Source: Hongsoonwoonella zoysiae (GTDB lineage: Bacteria > Pseudomonadota > Alphaproteobacteria > Rhizobiales > Stappiaceae). From it: DNA of 64,000 bases. Below are positions 10,594 through 19,355 of the stretch, piece by piece; positions within the stretch are counted from its first letter, which is position 1, and each line of letters starts with the position of its first letter. Under the pieces are notes generated by a model, which saw only the letters and a program-made list of their open reading frames with translations, had not been told where the DNA came from and did not search any database. Made by a program: the position numbers and the translations under genes. Where the stretch lies: positions 1,741,736 through 1,805,735 of the forward strand of contig NZ_JABRXF010000001.1 of assembly GCF_013266695.1 (NCBI RefSeq), in the 5' to 3' direction.

Positions 10594-11244
10594 TTGATTT
10601 TTTATGAGAAGTTCGGGAACGCTCCTGGAAAGGCGCTCGACGTCCTCGAAGCGTCGGAAATCTTAAACGGTTTCCCAATACCCGATGCCTGGAAGTTTTG
10701 TGGAAGGCTGATCAAGGAAGCCTTTACGCCGGATATTGGAAGGGCCATGGGGTATTCATCCGTGATGGACGCGCAAAGCTGGAATGAAATCTCCGATTAT
10801 ATTGAATTCCTGGAGTTTTCGGCGGAAGACAAAAAAAATGCGAGCGATGCGTGGGCGATCATGCAGCCGCGGATGCTGTCGATCCTCGATGAATTCTATT
10901 CGACGCGGAGGATAAATCTCGCAACGCGCAACTTCCCGGGTATCGACATTCAGAAGTTATCCCAGAAGCAATATGAGTACTGGGAAAAACTCTTTGCAGG
11001 CTCGCTCGACGAAATCTATGCAGCGCACGCCCGCGGCATCGGCGCGAAGCATCGGGCCTATGGTGTAACCATGACAGATTACATCATGGCATACGGCTGG
11101 TTCATGAACGCCTTCGAGCGCACCCTGGTGAAATGCGGCTGCGAGGACGCGGCGGTCAAACGTATGATGTCTTCGGTGCGCCGTCTTGTTTTCTTCGATC
11201 TGAGCATTGCTGCGTCGACCTATCACGTTGTCTATGTCGACTGA
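10594..11244 (+). CDS. Protoglobin-like / globin-sensor domain protein (start uncertain)
   Basis: About 216 residues. The stretch KLFAGSLDEIYAAHARGIGAKHRAYGVTMTDYIMAYGWFM carries the globin-coupled-sensor pattern in which a histidine (the first or second H here) is the proximal heme ligand. No output domain (methyl-accepting or GGDEF) follows, so it is a stand-alone sensor globin. Its likely ligand is O2, NO or CO bound to heme; the partner is unknown. The only start in frame is a TTG at 10594 without a good ribosome site. A normal ATG with GGAAGG upstream lies at 10581 in another frame, separated by a run of six T; see findings. Confidence 0.75.
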   Translation: MIFYEKFGNAPGKALDVLEASEILNGFPIPDAWKFCGRLIKEAFTPDIGRAMGYSSVMDAQSWNEISDYIEFLEFSAEDKKNASDAWAIMQPRMLSILDEFYSTRRINLATRNFPGIDIQKLSQKQYEYWEKLFAGSLDEIYAAHARGIGAKHRAYGVTMTDYIMAYGWFMNAFERTLVKCGCEDAAVKRMMSSVRRLVFFDLSIAASTYHVVYVD

Positions 11245-11391
11245 ATTTCGGGCCGCGCCAAGCACGGCTCAGGGGTTTCATTTCTTGCCCGCAGTCCCAT
11301 ATCACGTTAGGGAATCTCGAAACCTTTCCGGGTTTCGGGCGTCCACAGGCTGTGTGGCTGAAACAGAGAATCGACGGATCGATACTTCTTC

Positions 11392-12384
11392 ATGGACGGA
11401 TCCAGCGAGGCGAAAGGCGGGGCAGGTTTTCGCGAGCCGCCGTATCTGAAGAACCACGAAGGCGGGCTGCGCCGCGTTGGGGTCGAAATCGAGTTCGGCT
11501 CGGTTTCCGCGCGCGATGCGGCCGATCAGGTGCGCTCGCTTTTCGGCGGTGAGATCGAGGCGGAAGACGAGCATCGCCTGCATGTTCGTGGGACCGAGCT
11601 CGGCGATTTCCTGTCTGAACTGGATTCCCAATACGTCCATCGCTCGGGTCCGGCCAGAACGCCCGCGATCGAGGATCTGCAGGCCAAGCTGCGCAAGATC
11701 CTCGGCGATATCAGCTCGCTCGTCGTGCCTTGCGAGATCGTCTGTCCGCCGGTGGAGATCGATCGCCTGCCGCGCCTGCAAGACCTCGTCGACGCGCTGA
11801 GCGGGGCGGGTGCGCGCGGAACTTCGGCAAACCTTTTTTACGCCTTCGGCTTCCAGCTAAATCCGGAGATCGCAAGCCGGGATGCGGCCTATATCACGGC
11901 GATGCTGAAGGCCTACCTGCTGATGTCCGACTGGCTCAGGGCCATCATCCGGCTCGATATCACGCGGCAGATCATCGCCTTTGCCGATCCTTTCCCGAAG
12001 GATTATACGGCCCTCGTCGTCGATCCGGCCTATTGGCCGGACATGGCCGGGCTGATCGACGATTATCTGAGCTACAACAATACGCGGAATCGCGAGCTCG
12101 ACCTTCTGCCACTGTTTTCGTGGCTCGATGAAGGGCGCGTGCGCGAACGGGTTCAGGATATCCGCATCAAGGCCCGCCCCACCTTCCACTACCGCCTGCC
12201 GGATGCCAACATAGGCCAGAGCGACTGGAGCCTGAGGCTTGAGTGGAACCGCTGGTGCGTCGTGGAGCGTCTCGCCGCGGATCGCGAGCGGCTGGATGCG
12301 ATGAGCAAGGCGTTTATGGCCAACAACAGCCGCATCATCAGCGAAAACTGGGCCATCCGCTCCACGGAGTGGCTTCTGACATGA
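11392..12384 (+). CDS. Amidoligase (COOH-NH2 ligase) family protein
   Basis: A 330-residue protein with the amidoligase signature RRVGVEIEFG near residue 30, whose acidic residues bind metal/ATP in the glutamine-synthetase-like fold. Later landmarks are LFYAFGFQLNPEI near residue 149 and RPTFHYRLPD near residue 262. Established knowledge: this family (PF12224) is predicted to form amide or isopeptide bonds and is often encoded beside glutamine amidotransferases in peptide-tagging or small-molecule clusters. Here its stop overlaps the start of a class I amidotransferase by ATGA, so the two proteins are made together. The substrate is unknown. Confidence 0.88.
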   Translation: MDGSSEAKGGAGFREPPYLKNHEGGLRRVGVEIEFGSVSARDAADQVRSLFGGEIEAEDEHRLHVRGTELGDFLSELDSQYVHRSGPARTPAIEDLQAKLRKILGDISSLVVPCEIVCPPVEIDRLPRLQDLVDALSGAGARGTSANLFYAFGFQLNPEIASRDAAYITAMLKAYLLMSDWLRAIIRLDITRQIIAFADPFPKDYTALVVDPAYWPDMAGLIDDYLSYNNTRNRELDLLPLFSWLDEGRVRERVQDIRIKARPTFHYRLPDANIGQSDWSLRLEWNRWCVVERLAADRERLDAMSKAFMANNSRIISENWAIRSTEWLLT

Positions 12385-13067
12385 AGCGCACTCCGGTTGT
12401 GGGCGTCACGACTTCGCTCGGCGGCGGCCGCTACATGTGGTGGTTCTACTGGCTGTCGCTGCGGCTGTTCGGCGTCAGGCCGATCAGGCTGACGGCGCCG
12501 GGCGGTGCGGGCGTCCTGAAGCGGCTCGACGGGCTCGTGGTCGGTGGCGGCGACGATATCTCGGCGGAGATTTACAAAGGCGAGGCCGCGCTCGACATTC
12601 GCATTGATCCCGCCCGCGACCGGCTGGAGCTTCTGGCCCTTGAGGAAGCGGCAAAGCGCGACATTCCGGTGTTGGGCGTTTGCCGTGGCGCGCAGATGCT
12701 CAATGTCTTCGAAGGTGGTACGCTGCATCAGGATATCCGCCGGGCCTATGAGGGCGTCCCGGCCATGTGGTCGCCCCTGCCGCGCAAGATGGTGACGGTG
12801 GAGGAAGGCTCGAAACTTTCCTCGGTCATGAAGAGTCGGAAATTTCGCGCGAATTCGCTGCACCGTCAGTCGATCGACAGGCTCGGGCGGGGCCTGAGCG
12901 TTTGCGCGCACGACCGTTACGGGATCGTGCAAGGTGTGGAGGATCGCACCGCGCGCTTTCGCATCGGCGTGCAGTGGCACCCAGAGTTCATGATCTACCG
13001 CCGCGCGCAGCGCAGGCTCTTTCAGGCATTCGCCCGCGCGGTGCGCGAGCGAATGGAGGAAAGATAG
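12381..13067 (+). CDS. Class I glutamine amidotransferase (peptidase C26, gamma-glutamyl hydrolase type)
   Basis: A 228-residue protein. The nucleophile elbow is VLGVCRGAQMLNV (Cys near residue 100), and the catalytic His-Glu pair is in VQWHPEFM near residue 200, so the triad is complete. The nearest known group is PuuD-like gamma-glutamyl-GABA hydrolases. The ATG is embedded in the stop of the amidoligase gene. By context it either feeds ammonia to the amidoligase or cuts a gamma-glutamyl product; the latter suits the C26 family better. Both are inference. Confidence 0.88.
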   Translation: MKRTPVVGVTTSLGGGRYMWWFYWLSLRLFGVRPIRLTAPGGAGVLKRLDGLVVGGGDDISAEIYKGEAALDIRIDPARDRLELLALEEAAKRDIPVLGVCRGAQMLNVFEGGTLHQDIRRAYEGVPAMWSPLPRKMVTVEEGSKLSSVMKSRKFRANSLHRQSIDRLGRGLSVCAHDRYGIVQGVEDRTARFRIGVQWHPEFMIYRRAQRRLFQAFARAVRERMEER

Positions 13068-13079
13068 GGCTATTGCCGG

Positions 13080-13862
13080 TCAGTTTTCCGGTCCGACAAG
13101 GGCAAAAAAGCCGCCTTGCGGGTCCTTCCCGTGCAGGATCCAGCTTCCGCCCGGAACTTCCATCGGGCCGTGGACGATTTCGCCGCCCGCGGCCGAAATG
13201 CGTTTGGCGGCAGCGTCTATGCTTTCGACGTTGAAATAACAGTTCCACGTCGGGAACGGCATTTCGGCGGGTTTCGTCATGATTCCGCCGGCGGCGACAC
13301 CATCGATCTCGAAGATCTGGTAGATCCCCATGGGGCCCATGTCCATGGCCTCGCCCTTCGTCCAGCCGAACAAACCGGCGTAGAAATCGTAAGCGGCTGC
13401 GCCGTCTCCGGCCATGAGTTCATGCCAGCCGGCATGCCCGGGCGTTCCCGGCTCCACATTCGCGGCAGGCGGCTCGCCTTCACCCTTGAAAAGGCAAAAC
13501 ATCGCGCCATGCGGATCGGCAACCACGGCAAAGCGCCCCACACCCGGAATATCGGCGGGTGCGCGGTGCACGGCACCGCCCATGCCGGAAATCCTTTCTG
13601 CGTAGGCATCGACGTCGTCGACGGCAATATAGCAAATCCAGGACGGCGGAGCGCCTGCCTTGCTCACGTCCTCCGGCTGTTTCATCAACCCGGCGGCCGG
13701 CACGTCTGCAGCTTTCAAGATGGTGTATTCCATTCCTGTCGTTTCGCTCATGCCTGAATCTTCAGGCGTCCAGCCAACGACCTTTGCATAGAACCCCGCG
13801 GCGGCATCCGCGTCCGACGTCATGAGTTCGTACCAGACGAAGCTTCCGTTCCTCGTCGACAT
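13080..13862 (-). CDS. VOC family protein with two glyoxalase-like domains
   Basis: A 260-residue protein built from two tandem beta-alpha-beta-beta-beta units, each starting with the same pattern (FVWYELMTSDADAAAGFYAKVVGW and AGWHELMAGDGAAAYDFYAGLFGW). This is the layout of the CFP32-like VOC proteins. The first-unit glyoxalase metal ligands are not clearly kept, so no enzyme activity can be assigned. It is the only minus-strand gene between the amidotransferase and the two-component cluster, and convergent with the former by 12 bases. Confidence 0.85.
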   Translation of the reverse strand: MSTRNGSFVWYELMTSDADAAAGFYAKVVGWTPEDSGMSETTGMEYTILKAADVPAAGLMKQPEDVSKAGAPPSWICYIAVDDVDAYAERISGMGGAVHRAPADIPGVGRFAVVADPHGAMFCLFKGEGEPPAANVEPGTPGHAGWHELMAGDGAAAYDFYAGLFGWTKGEAMDMGPMGIYQIFEIDGVAAGGIMTKPAEMPFPTWNCYFNVESIDAAAKRISAAGGEIVHGPMEVPGGSWILHGKDPQGGFFALVGPEN

Positions 13863-13960
13863 CGCGTGCTCTCCCTTGTTTTTGTCCGGCAGTTGTTTGG
13901 GGAAATTTCGGGCAGTCTATTCCATTAAAACGTAGGAATTTTGAAGACTGGAAATTGTCT

Positions 13961-15400
13961 CTACGCCGGGATGCGAACCTTCGCACGCAATCCCCCCAGG
14001 GGGCTGTCGCCGAGCTGGATGTCGCCACCGTGACCGCGCGCGATGTCGAGCGCTATCGCGAGCCCGAGGCCGGTGCCGCCGGTTTCGCGCGCACGTGATT
14101 CCTCCAGCCGGTAGAACGGACGGAAGACGGTCTCGCGCTTGTCCGCCGGAATGCCCGGGCCATCGTCGTCGATGGTGATTGTCAGCCAGCGTTCGTCGTG
14201 CTTTGCCTTCAGGCGGATGGTTTCGGCATATCGCGCGGCGTTGGAAACGAGGTTGGTGAGGCAGCGTTTGAAGGCGATCGGCTTGACCAGGATATCGGGC
14301 GATCCCGTTATTTTCGACGAAACGCTGGCGCCGGCGATTTCCGCTTCGGCCTCCAGGTCCTCGAACATCAGAGCAAGGTCGGTGGGTTTTGCCTCCTCGT
14401 CCCCGTCGCCGCGCGCGAAGGCGAGATAATCCTCCAGCATGTGATGCATTTCATCGACGTCGCTCTTCAGGTCTGAAACCTCGGGCTTGTCGCCGAGCAG
14501 GGCAAGCTGCAGGCGAAAGCGCGTGAGTACGGTGCGCAGGTCGTGGCTCACGCCCGCCAGCATCGTCGTGCGCTGCTCGATTTGCCGCTCGATGCGTTTG
14601 CGCATCTCGATGAAAGCTTGTGCGGCCCTTCGAACCTCCAACGCGCCGCGCGGCCTGAAATCGCCGATCGGCCGTCCCTTGCCGAAGCTTTCGGCCGCGT
14701 TTGCCAGCCGTTCGATAGGTCGGATCTGGTTGCGCAGGAATATCAGCGCGACCACCATGAGGACGAAGGAAGTGGAAATCATCCAGACAATGAAGATATG
14801 CGAGTTCGAGGCGTATGTCTGGCTGCGCCGGGCGATGACCCGAAGGACGTGGTCGGGAAGCTGGATGCGCATTTCGACGTAGCTCGAGCGCCCGACTGTG
14901 TCGATCCAGAAGGGGCGTTTGATCTGCCGGCGGATTTCGTCGGAAAGGACCCTGTCCACGAAATCGAAGAAGGGTTTGGGGCGCGGCGGCGGAAGGGGCT
15001 CGGGCGGAAGGACGGATATGGAAAGTCCGAGCCTGGTGTTGGCGATGTCCGCCACGGTCGAGAAGTCGGCGTCCTGCGGGTAGCGCTCGATGACTTCGAC
15101 GAGTGTCGCCACCTCGCGGATCACGGCTTCGGAAAGGCGGCGCGTGACGAGATCGTAATGCCGTTCCATGAAAACGAAGGCGAGCACGGATTGCAGGATG
15201 AGGAAAGGCAGAACGACGATGAGGATCGCCCGCGTGAAGAGGCCCTTCGGCATCACGCGCCGCAGATGCCGCGCCACAAAGTTGTACGGCGCGGCGACAA
15301 CTGCGCGGGCGCGCCGGAAGGGTTCGCTCTGCCAGAACGCGGCAGCACGCTCCTTCGCGCCCGGCGGCAAAGCGGGAACCTTCAAGCTCTTCAGTCGCAT
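13961..15400 (-). CDS. Sensor histidine kinase, EnvZ-like
   Basis: A 479-residue inner-membrane sensor. Two membrane segments (about 56-75 and 206-225) flank a proline-rich periplasmic domain of some 130 residues. A HAMP region follows, then the H-box GVSHDLRTVLTRFRLQLALL, the N-box NLVSNAARYA, the G1 box DDDGPGIP and the G2 box GGTGLGLAIA. It autophosphorylates on the H-box His and passes phosphate to the regulator encoded just upstream. Its ATG overlaps the regulator gene end by 10 bases. The signal is unknown; the layout matches osmosensing or envelope sensors. Confidence 0.94.
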   Translation of the reverse strand: MRLKSLKVPALPPGAKERAAAFWQSEPFRRARAVVAAPYNFVARHLRRVMPKGLFTRAILIVVLPFLILQSVLAFVFMERHYDLVTRRLSEAVIREVATLVEVIERYPQDADFSTVADIANTRLGLSISVLPPEPLPPPRPKPFFDFVDRVLSDEIRRQIKRPFWIDTVGRSSYVEMRIQLPDHVLRVIARRSQTYASNSHIFIVWMISTSFVLMVVALIFLRNQIRPIERLANAAESFGKGRPIGDFRPRGALEVRRAAQAFIEMRKRIERQIEQRTTMLAGVSHDLRTVLTRFRLQLALLGDKPEVSDLKSDVDEMHHMLEDYLAFARGDGDEEAKPTDLALMFEDLEAEAEIAGASVSSKITGSPDILVKPIAFKRCLTNLVSNAARYAETIRLKAKHDERWLTITIDDDGPGIPADKRETVFRPFYRLEESRARETGGTGLGLAIALDIARGHGGDIQLGDSPLGGLRAKVRIPA

Positions 15401-16092
15401 ATCAGCCGGTAGCCGATGCCGCGCACCGTTTGCAGGTAGACCGGATTGCCGGGATCTTCCTCGATCTTGCGCCTGAGCCGGTTGATCTGAACGTCGACCG
15501 TGCGCTCGGCCATGCCGCTTTCGTCGCCGACGATGTCATTACGCGCGATCGTATCGCCAGGCTTTTCGGCGAAAAGCGTGAGGATCTGCTTTTCGCGGTC
15601 TGTAAGGCGCACCGTCGAGCTGCCGCGCTTCAGGTCGCCTCGCGCGCTGTCGAACACGAAGGGGCCGAAGCGGATTTCGGGTGGAGGGCCGGCCGGCGTG
15701 GCCGCCCGCCTCCGCAGAACCGCGCCTATGCGCAAAAGAAGCTCGCGCGGCTCGAATGGCTTGGAGAGATAGTCGTCGGCGCCCACTTCCAGGCCCTCGA
15801 TCCGGTCGGACGTCTCGGAGCGCGCGGTGAGCATCAGGATCGGGATATCGGAGGTTTCGCGCATGGACCGGGCAAGCTCCAGTCCGCTTTCTCCCGGCAT
15901 CATGATGTCGAGGATCAGCATGTCGAAGGCAAGGCCCTCCAGGCGGCGGCGCGCTTCGGCGGCCGTGCCGGCGGTCGTTACCCGGTAGGCGTTTTCGCTC
16001 AGGAACCGGCTCAGGAGATCGCGGATGCGCTTGTCGTCGTCGACGACCAGAAGATGTGCGGCATTGTCGTCGAGGGTCGTCACACTTGTCAT
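15391..16092 (-). CDS. OmpR-family response regulator
   Basis: A 233-residue regulator: receiver domain (1-120) with acidic pocket VVDDD, phospho-acceptor Asp in LILDIMMPG near residue 60, conserved Thr in MLTARSE and Lys in LSKPFEP; then a winged helix ending in TVRGIGYRLICD. Partner of the overlapping EnvZ-like kinase. The same marR-regulator order is known as petP-petR in Rhodobacter, so this gene may be the petR orthologue. That match is from memory of the family order, not from alignment. The start ATG is 25 bases downstream of the marR stop. Confidence 0.94.
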   Translation of the reverse strand: MTSVTTLDDNAAHLLVVDDDKRIRDLLSRFLSENAYRVTTAGTAAEARRRLEGLAFDMLILDIMMPGESGLELARSMRETSDIPILMLTARSETSDRIEGLEVGADDYLSKPFEPRELLLRIGAVLRRRAATPAGPPPEIRFGPFVFDSARGDLKRGSSTVRLTDREKQILTLFAEKPGDTIARNDIVGDESGMAERTVDVQINRLRRKIEEDPGNPVYLQTVRGIGYRLICD

Positions 16093-16117
16093 CCTTCTTC
16101 TTGTTGCCCGCGCCGGG

Positions 16118-16660
16118 TCAGCCCTTGTCGCGCTCGATCAGGCGGACGACGTCGCGCCGCTGGTCGGGGTCGATCATTTCGTAAAGGAATCGTCGGGCGA
16201 TTTCTTGACCGTCCTCGGGCAGGCCGGCAAGCGCGCGGGAAATCCGCCGCGTTTGCAGGTCGGTCAGCCGCATTGCCAGCGTGGCTCCCTTTTCCGTGGC
16301 ATAAAGCAGCCTTTCCCGCCGGTCGACCGGGCCCGGTTCCTGGACGATGAAATCCTCGTCGACAAGCTGCTTCAGCACGCGGCCGAGGCTTTGCTTGGTG
16401 ATCTTCAGGATCGCCAGAAGGTCCGTTACCCGAAGGCCCGGATTTCGGTTGACGAAATGCAACACGCGGTGGTGCGCGCGCCCGAAGCCGTATTCCGCCA
16501 GAACCTCATCGGGATCGGACGTGAAGTCGCGATAGGCGAAGAACAACAGTTCGATCAGGTCATAGGGCGGCTCGCCCGTGCCTTGCGCCGTGCGCGGGGG
16601 ATCGCCGTCCTTGTTCCGACCGCTTTTTACGGCGGTCGATTTGAAATTTATGTCAGTCAT
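16118..16660 (-). CDS. MarR-family transcriptional regulator (PetP-like)
   Basis: A 180-residue winged-helix protein with the MarR core: FGRAHHRVLHFVNRNPGLRVTDLLAILKITKQSLGRVLKQLVDEDFI (helix-turn-helix) and the wing PVDRRERLLYATEKG. It is the first gene of a marR-regulator-kinase operon. A 7-7-7 inverted repeat (TATGTCA...TGACATA, 16649-16669) covers its start codon and is a likely autoregulatory operator. The divergent neighbour across 300 bases is ilvE. The genes it controls beyond itself cannot be told. Confidence 0.9.
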   Translation of the reverse strand: MTDINFKSTAVKSGRNKDGDPPRTAQGTGEPPYDLIELLFFAYRDFTSDPDEVLAEYGFGRAHHRVLHFVNRNPGLRVTDLLAILKITKQSLGRVLKQLVDEDFIVQEPGPVDRRERLLYATEKGATLAMRLTDLQTRRISRALAGLPEDGQEIARRFLYEMIDPDQRRDVVRLIERDKG

Positions 16661-16669
16661 ATTGACATA
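16649..16669. promoter_or_regulatory. Candidate operator of the MarR-family gene
   Basis: A perfect inverted repeat, TATGTCA at 16649-16655 and TGACATA at 16663-16669, with a 7-base spacer. MarR dimers bind palindromes of this size. It overlaps the marR start codon (16658-16660), so bound repressor would block expression of the marR-regulator-kinase operon. Inference from position and symmetry. Confidence 0.55.
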
Positions 16670-16961
16670 TTTCGTGCCGATTGTTACTGGTGAGGGACCT
16701 CTGGAGAAAGGAATGAACGATTTGCCTTATTTTTGGGCAATGTTTCGACCATTTTGGCCCCCACAGGCGGTTGATCAGTATCACTGCGCCAGATCGCGCG
16801 TGACCTAGAATATCGACAGATTGGCCCCGGCGCAAAAGCGTTTGGGCGGAAAACACACAGTCCGCGCAATGGCTTCGCCGGTTGGTTGGCGAGGCGGGCT
16901 GGCAAGGCGGGATTTTGAAGGCTCGAGCGATAATGCGGACGGGCCGAGTGGAGTTATGAAA

Positions 16962-17864
16962 ATGGCTGGTATCGCATTCGATCAGCGTGACGGGGAGATC
17001 TGGTACAATGGCGACTTCGTTCCCTGGAAGGACGCCAAGCTGCATGTACTGACCCACGGTCTGCACTACGCAAGCTGTGTTTTCGAGGGTGAGCGCGCCT
17101 ACGGCGGGGAGGTTTTCAAGCTCGAGGAACATACGGAGCGGCTGCACACATCGGCTAATGTCCTCGGCTTCGAGCTGCCCTATTCCAGCAATGAGATCAA
17201 CGCGGCGACGCGCGAGCTTCTCGCCCGCCAGAACCTCGTCGATGCCTATGTGCGCCCCGTCGCCTGGCGCGGCAGCGAGATGATGGGCGTATCCGCCCAG
17301 CACAACCGCATTAACGTGGCGATCGCCGCCTGGGAATGGCCGAGCTACTTCAAGCCGGAAGAGCGGCTGAAGGGTATTCGCCTCGACATGGCCGAATACC
17401 GCCGGCCCGATCCGAAGACGGCGCCCTACAAGTCGAAGGCCGCGGGCCTTTACATGATCTGCACGCTGTCGAAACACGCCGCCGAGCGAAAAGGCTATGC
17501 CGACGCGCTGATGCTCGACTGGCGCGGCCAGGTGGCCGAGGCAACCGGCGCTAACGTTTTCTTCGTCAAGGACGGGAAGATCCATACTCCGACGCCGGAC
17601 TGCTTCCTTGACGGCATCACGCGGCGCACCGTGATCGATCTTGCCCGCGCGCGCGGGTTCGAAGTGATCGAGCGCGTAATCATGCCGGAGGAGATGGAAG
17701 GTTTCGAGCAGTGCTTCCTGACGGGCACCGCCGCCGAAGTGACGCCGGTTTCCGAGATCGGGCCGTATAATTTCCAGGTTGGCGAAATCGCGAAAGTGCT
17801 GATGGAAGACTATCACGCAGCCGTACAGCCGGCTGCCGACGTCAAGGCCGCTGCCGCCGGCTGA
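16962..17864 (+). CDS. ilvE: Branched-chain amino acid aminotransferase
   Basis: A class IV PLP aminotransferase of 300 residues catalysing the last transamination in leucine, isoleucine and valine synthesis. Visible motifs are THGLHYASCVFEG near residue 30, the PLP-Lys region around SKAAGLYMICTLSKHAA (catalytic Lys near residue 160) and LDWRGQVAEATGANVFFVKDG near residue 185. Two ATG codons lie in frame at 16956 and 16962. GGAG at 16950-16953 is eight bases from the second but only two from the first, so 16962 is the better start. The terminator at 17890 follows. Confidence 0.95.
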   Translation: MAGIAFDQRDGEIWYNGDFVPWKDAKLHVLTHGLHYASCVFEGERAYGGEVFKLEEHTERLHTSANVLGFELPYSSNEINAATRELLARQNLVDAYVRPVAWRGSEMMGVSAQHNRINVAIAAWEWPSYFKPEERLKGIRLDMAEYRRPDPKTAPYKSKAAGLYMICTLSKHAAERKGYADALMLDWRGQVAEATGANVFFVKDGKIHTPTPDCFLDGITRRTVIDLARARGFEVIERVIMPEEMEGFEQCFLTGTAAEVTPVSEIGPYNFQVGEIAKVLMEDYHAAVQPAADVKAAAAG

Positions 17865-17889
17865 GCATTCATTTCACGCGATCGAATGG

Positions 17890-17920
17890 AAAAGCCGCCC
17901 ATTGCGTGGGCGGCTTTTTT
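17890..17920. terminator. Rho-independent terminator after ilvE
   Basis: A 10-bp stem, AAAGCCGCCC at 17891-17900 and GGGCGGCTTT at 17908-17917, continues into a T-run to 17920. On the minus strand A-rich sequence mirrors it, so it may also end the convergent MFS gene. Confidence 0.85.
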
Positions 17921-17928
17921 GTGCCTGC

Positions 17929-19182
17929 TCAGGTCGGTTCGCGTTCCGCCGGCTGGAACATCCGCCCGCCTTCCGCGATGAAGACGACGAGGATCGACAG
18001 AAGGCCGAAACCCGCGTAGCCGAACGCGGTAGGCACGACCGTTCCATCGAAAAGCTGGCCTATGGCAAAGCCGAGGATCGCGCCGCCGAGCGTGGTCACG
18101 AAGCCGAGCACCGAGGATCCGGTTCCCGCGATATGGCCGAGCGGCTCCATGGCGAGCGCGTTGAAATTCGGCCCGACGAAACCGAAGAGGAACATCGTCG
18201 CGCCCAGTATGACCAGAAAGACGGGCAGGCTCGACAGCCCGGCAAGCGCAAGGCCCGCCTGCAAGAAACCAAGGAGGGTGAAGCCGACGAGGGCGGCGTG
18301 GGAAAGCGGGCGCATGCCGTAGCGTTCCACCAGCCGGGAATTGAGGAAGGATGCCGCCGAGATGCAAAGTGCCACGGCCGCGAAGACGACAGGAAACCAG
18401 ACGCCGAGATCGAATATTCCGACGAAGATCTGCTGCGCGGTGGCTATGAACCCCAAAAGCGCTCCGAAGACCAGCGCGGTGGCGCTCATGTAGCCGATGG
18501 TGATCCGGGTCGTCACCGTCGTGCGATAGGCGGCCAGAACCGAGGAGACTTCAAGGGTCCCCCGGTATTGCGGATGAAGCGTTTCGGGCAGGCGGATCGC
18601 GCACCATGCGAACATGGCGACCCCGCCCGCGGTCAGCATCAGGAATATCGCCCGCCAGGGGGCGGCCAGCAGGATCACCTGTCCCACCGAAGGCGCGATC
18701 ACGGGAACGGCCATGAACACCATCATGGCAAGCGACATGACGCGCCCCATCTGGCGCCCGTCGTAACAATCGCGCACGATCGAAAGCGCGACGACGCGCG
18801 GCGCGGCACAGCCGATACCCTGCAGAAGACGCGCAAGGAGCAGATGGTCGAAAGTGTCGGCGATCACGGAAAGGACGCTCGCCGCCGTGTAAAGGCCGAG
18901 GCCGGCGAGCAGGATGATGCGCCGTCCGAAACGATCCGAAAGCGGGCCGTAGAACAGTTGCGCCGCGCCGAAGCCGACCAGATAGACGATCAGGACCTTC
19001 TGGCGGTCGTTCTCATGCGCGACACCCAGCGCATCGCCAATGTTCGGCAGCGCCGGCAGCATCGCGTCGATCGCCAGCGCGTTTAGCGCCATCAGCGCGG
19101 CGATCATCGCCACGAATTCGGCAAAGGACATGCCGGGGTGCGGCGTGGCCGTCACGGCCTTGCCCTTGGTCAGCACATGCAT
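17929..19182 (-). CDS. Bcr/CflA-type multidrug efflux MFS transporter
   Basis: A 417-residue inner-membrane protein with about 12 hydrophobic helices. The MFS signature between helices 2 and 3 reads YGPLSDRFGRR (near residue 80), and LLLARLLQGIGCAAPRVVALSIVRD is typical of the Bcr/CflA drug:H+ antiporter family. Such pumps export bicyclomycin, sulfonamides or other small molecules; the substrate here is unknown. ATG at 19182 starts; an internal ATG (MSFAEFVAM, 17 residues later) is an alternative that would still keep all helices. Confidence 0.92.
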   Translation of the reverse strand: MHVLTKGKAVTATPHPGMSFAEFVAMIAALMALNALAIDAMLPALPNIGDALGVAHENDRQKVLIVYLVGFGAAQLFYGPLSDRFGRRIILLAGLGLYTAASVLSVIADTFDHLLLARLLQGIGCAAPRVVALSIVRDCYDGRQMGRVMSLAMMVFMAVPVIAPSVGQVILLAAPWRAIFLMLTAGGVAMFAWCAIRLPETLHPQYRGTLEVSSVLAAYRTTVTTRITIGYMSATALVFGALLGFIATAQQIFVGIFDLGVWFPVVFAAVALCISAASFLNSRLVERYGMRPLSHAALVGFTLLGFLQAGLALAGLSSLPVFLVILGATMFLFGFVGPNFNALAMEPLGHIAGTGSSVLGFVTTLGGAILGFAIGQLFDGTVVPTAFGYAGFGLLSILVVFIAEGGRMFQPAEREPT

Positions 19183-19355
19183 GGAACACCGTTAAAGAAA
19201 AGACGGCACGACAGGGAGCCGCCGTATAATGGAGAGCGGTTCGAAATCGAACCGTAAGGATGCCTTACGAATCGCACATTTATCCATTGACGATGCGCCG
19301 TCAAGGCGACAATCGCGCATGGCCGACAAGTTTTTACGTAGCGTATATTTCCAGC

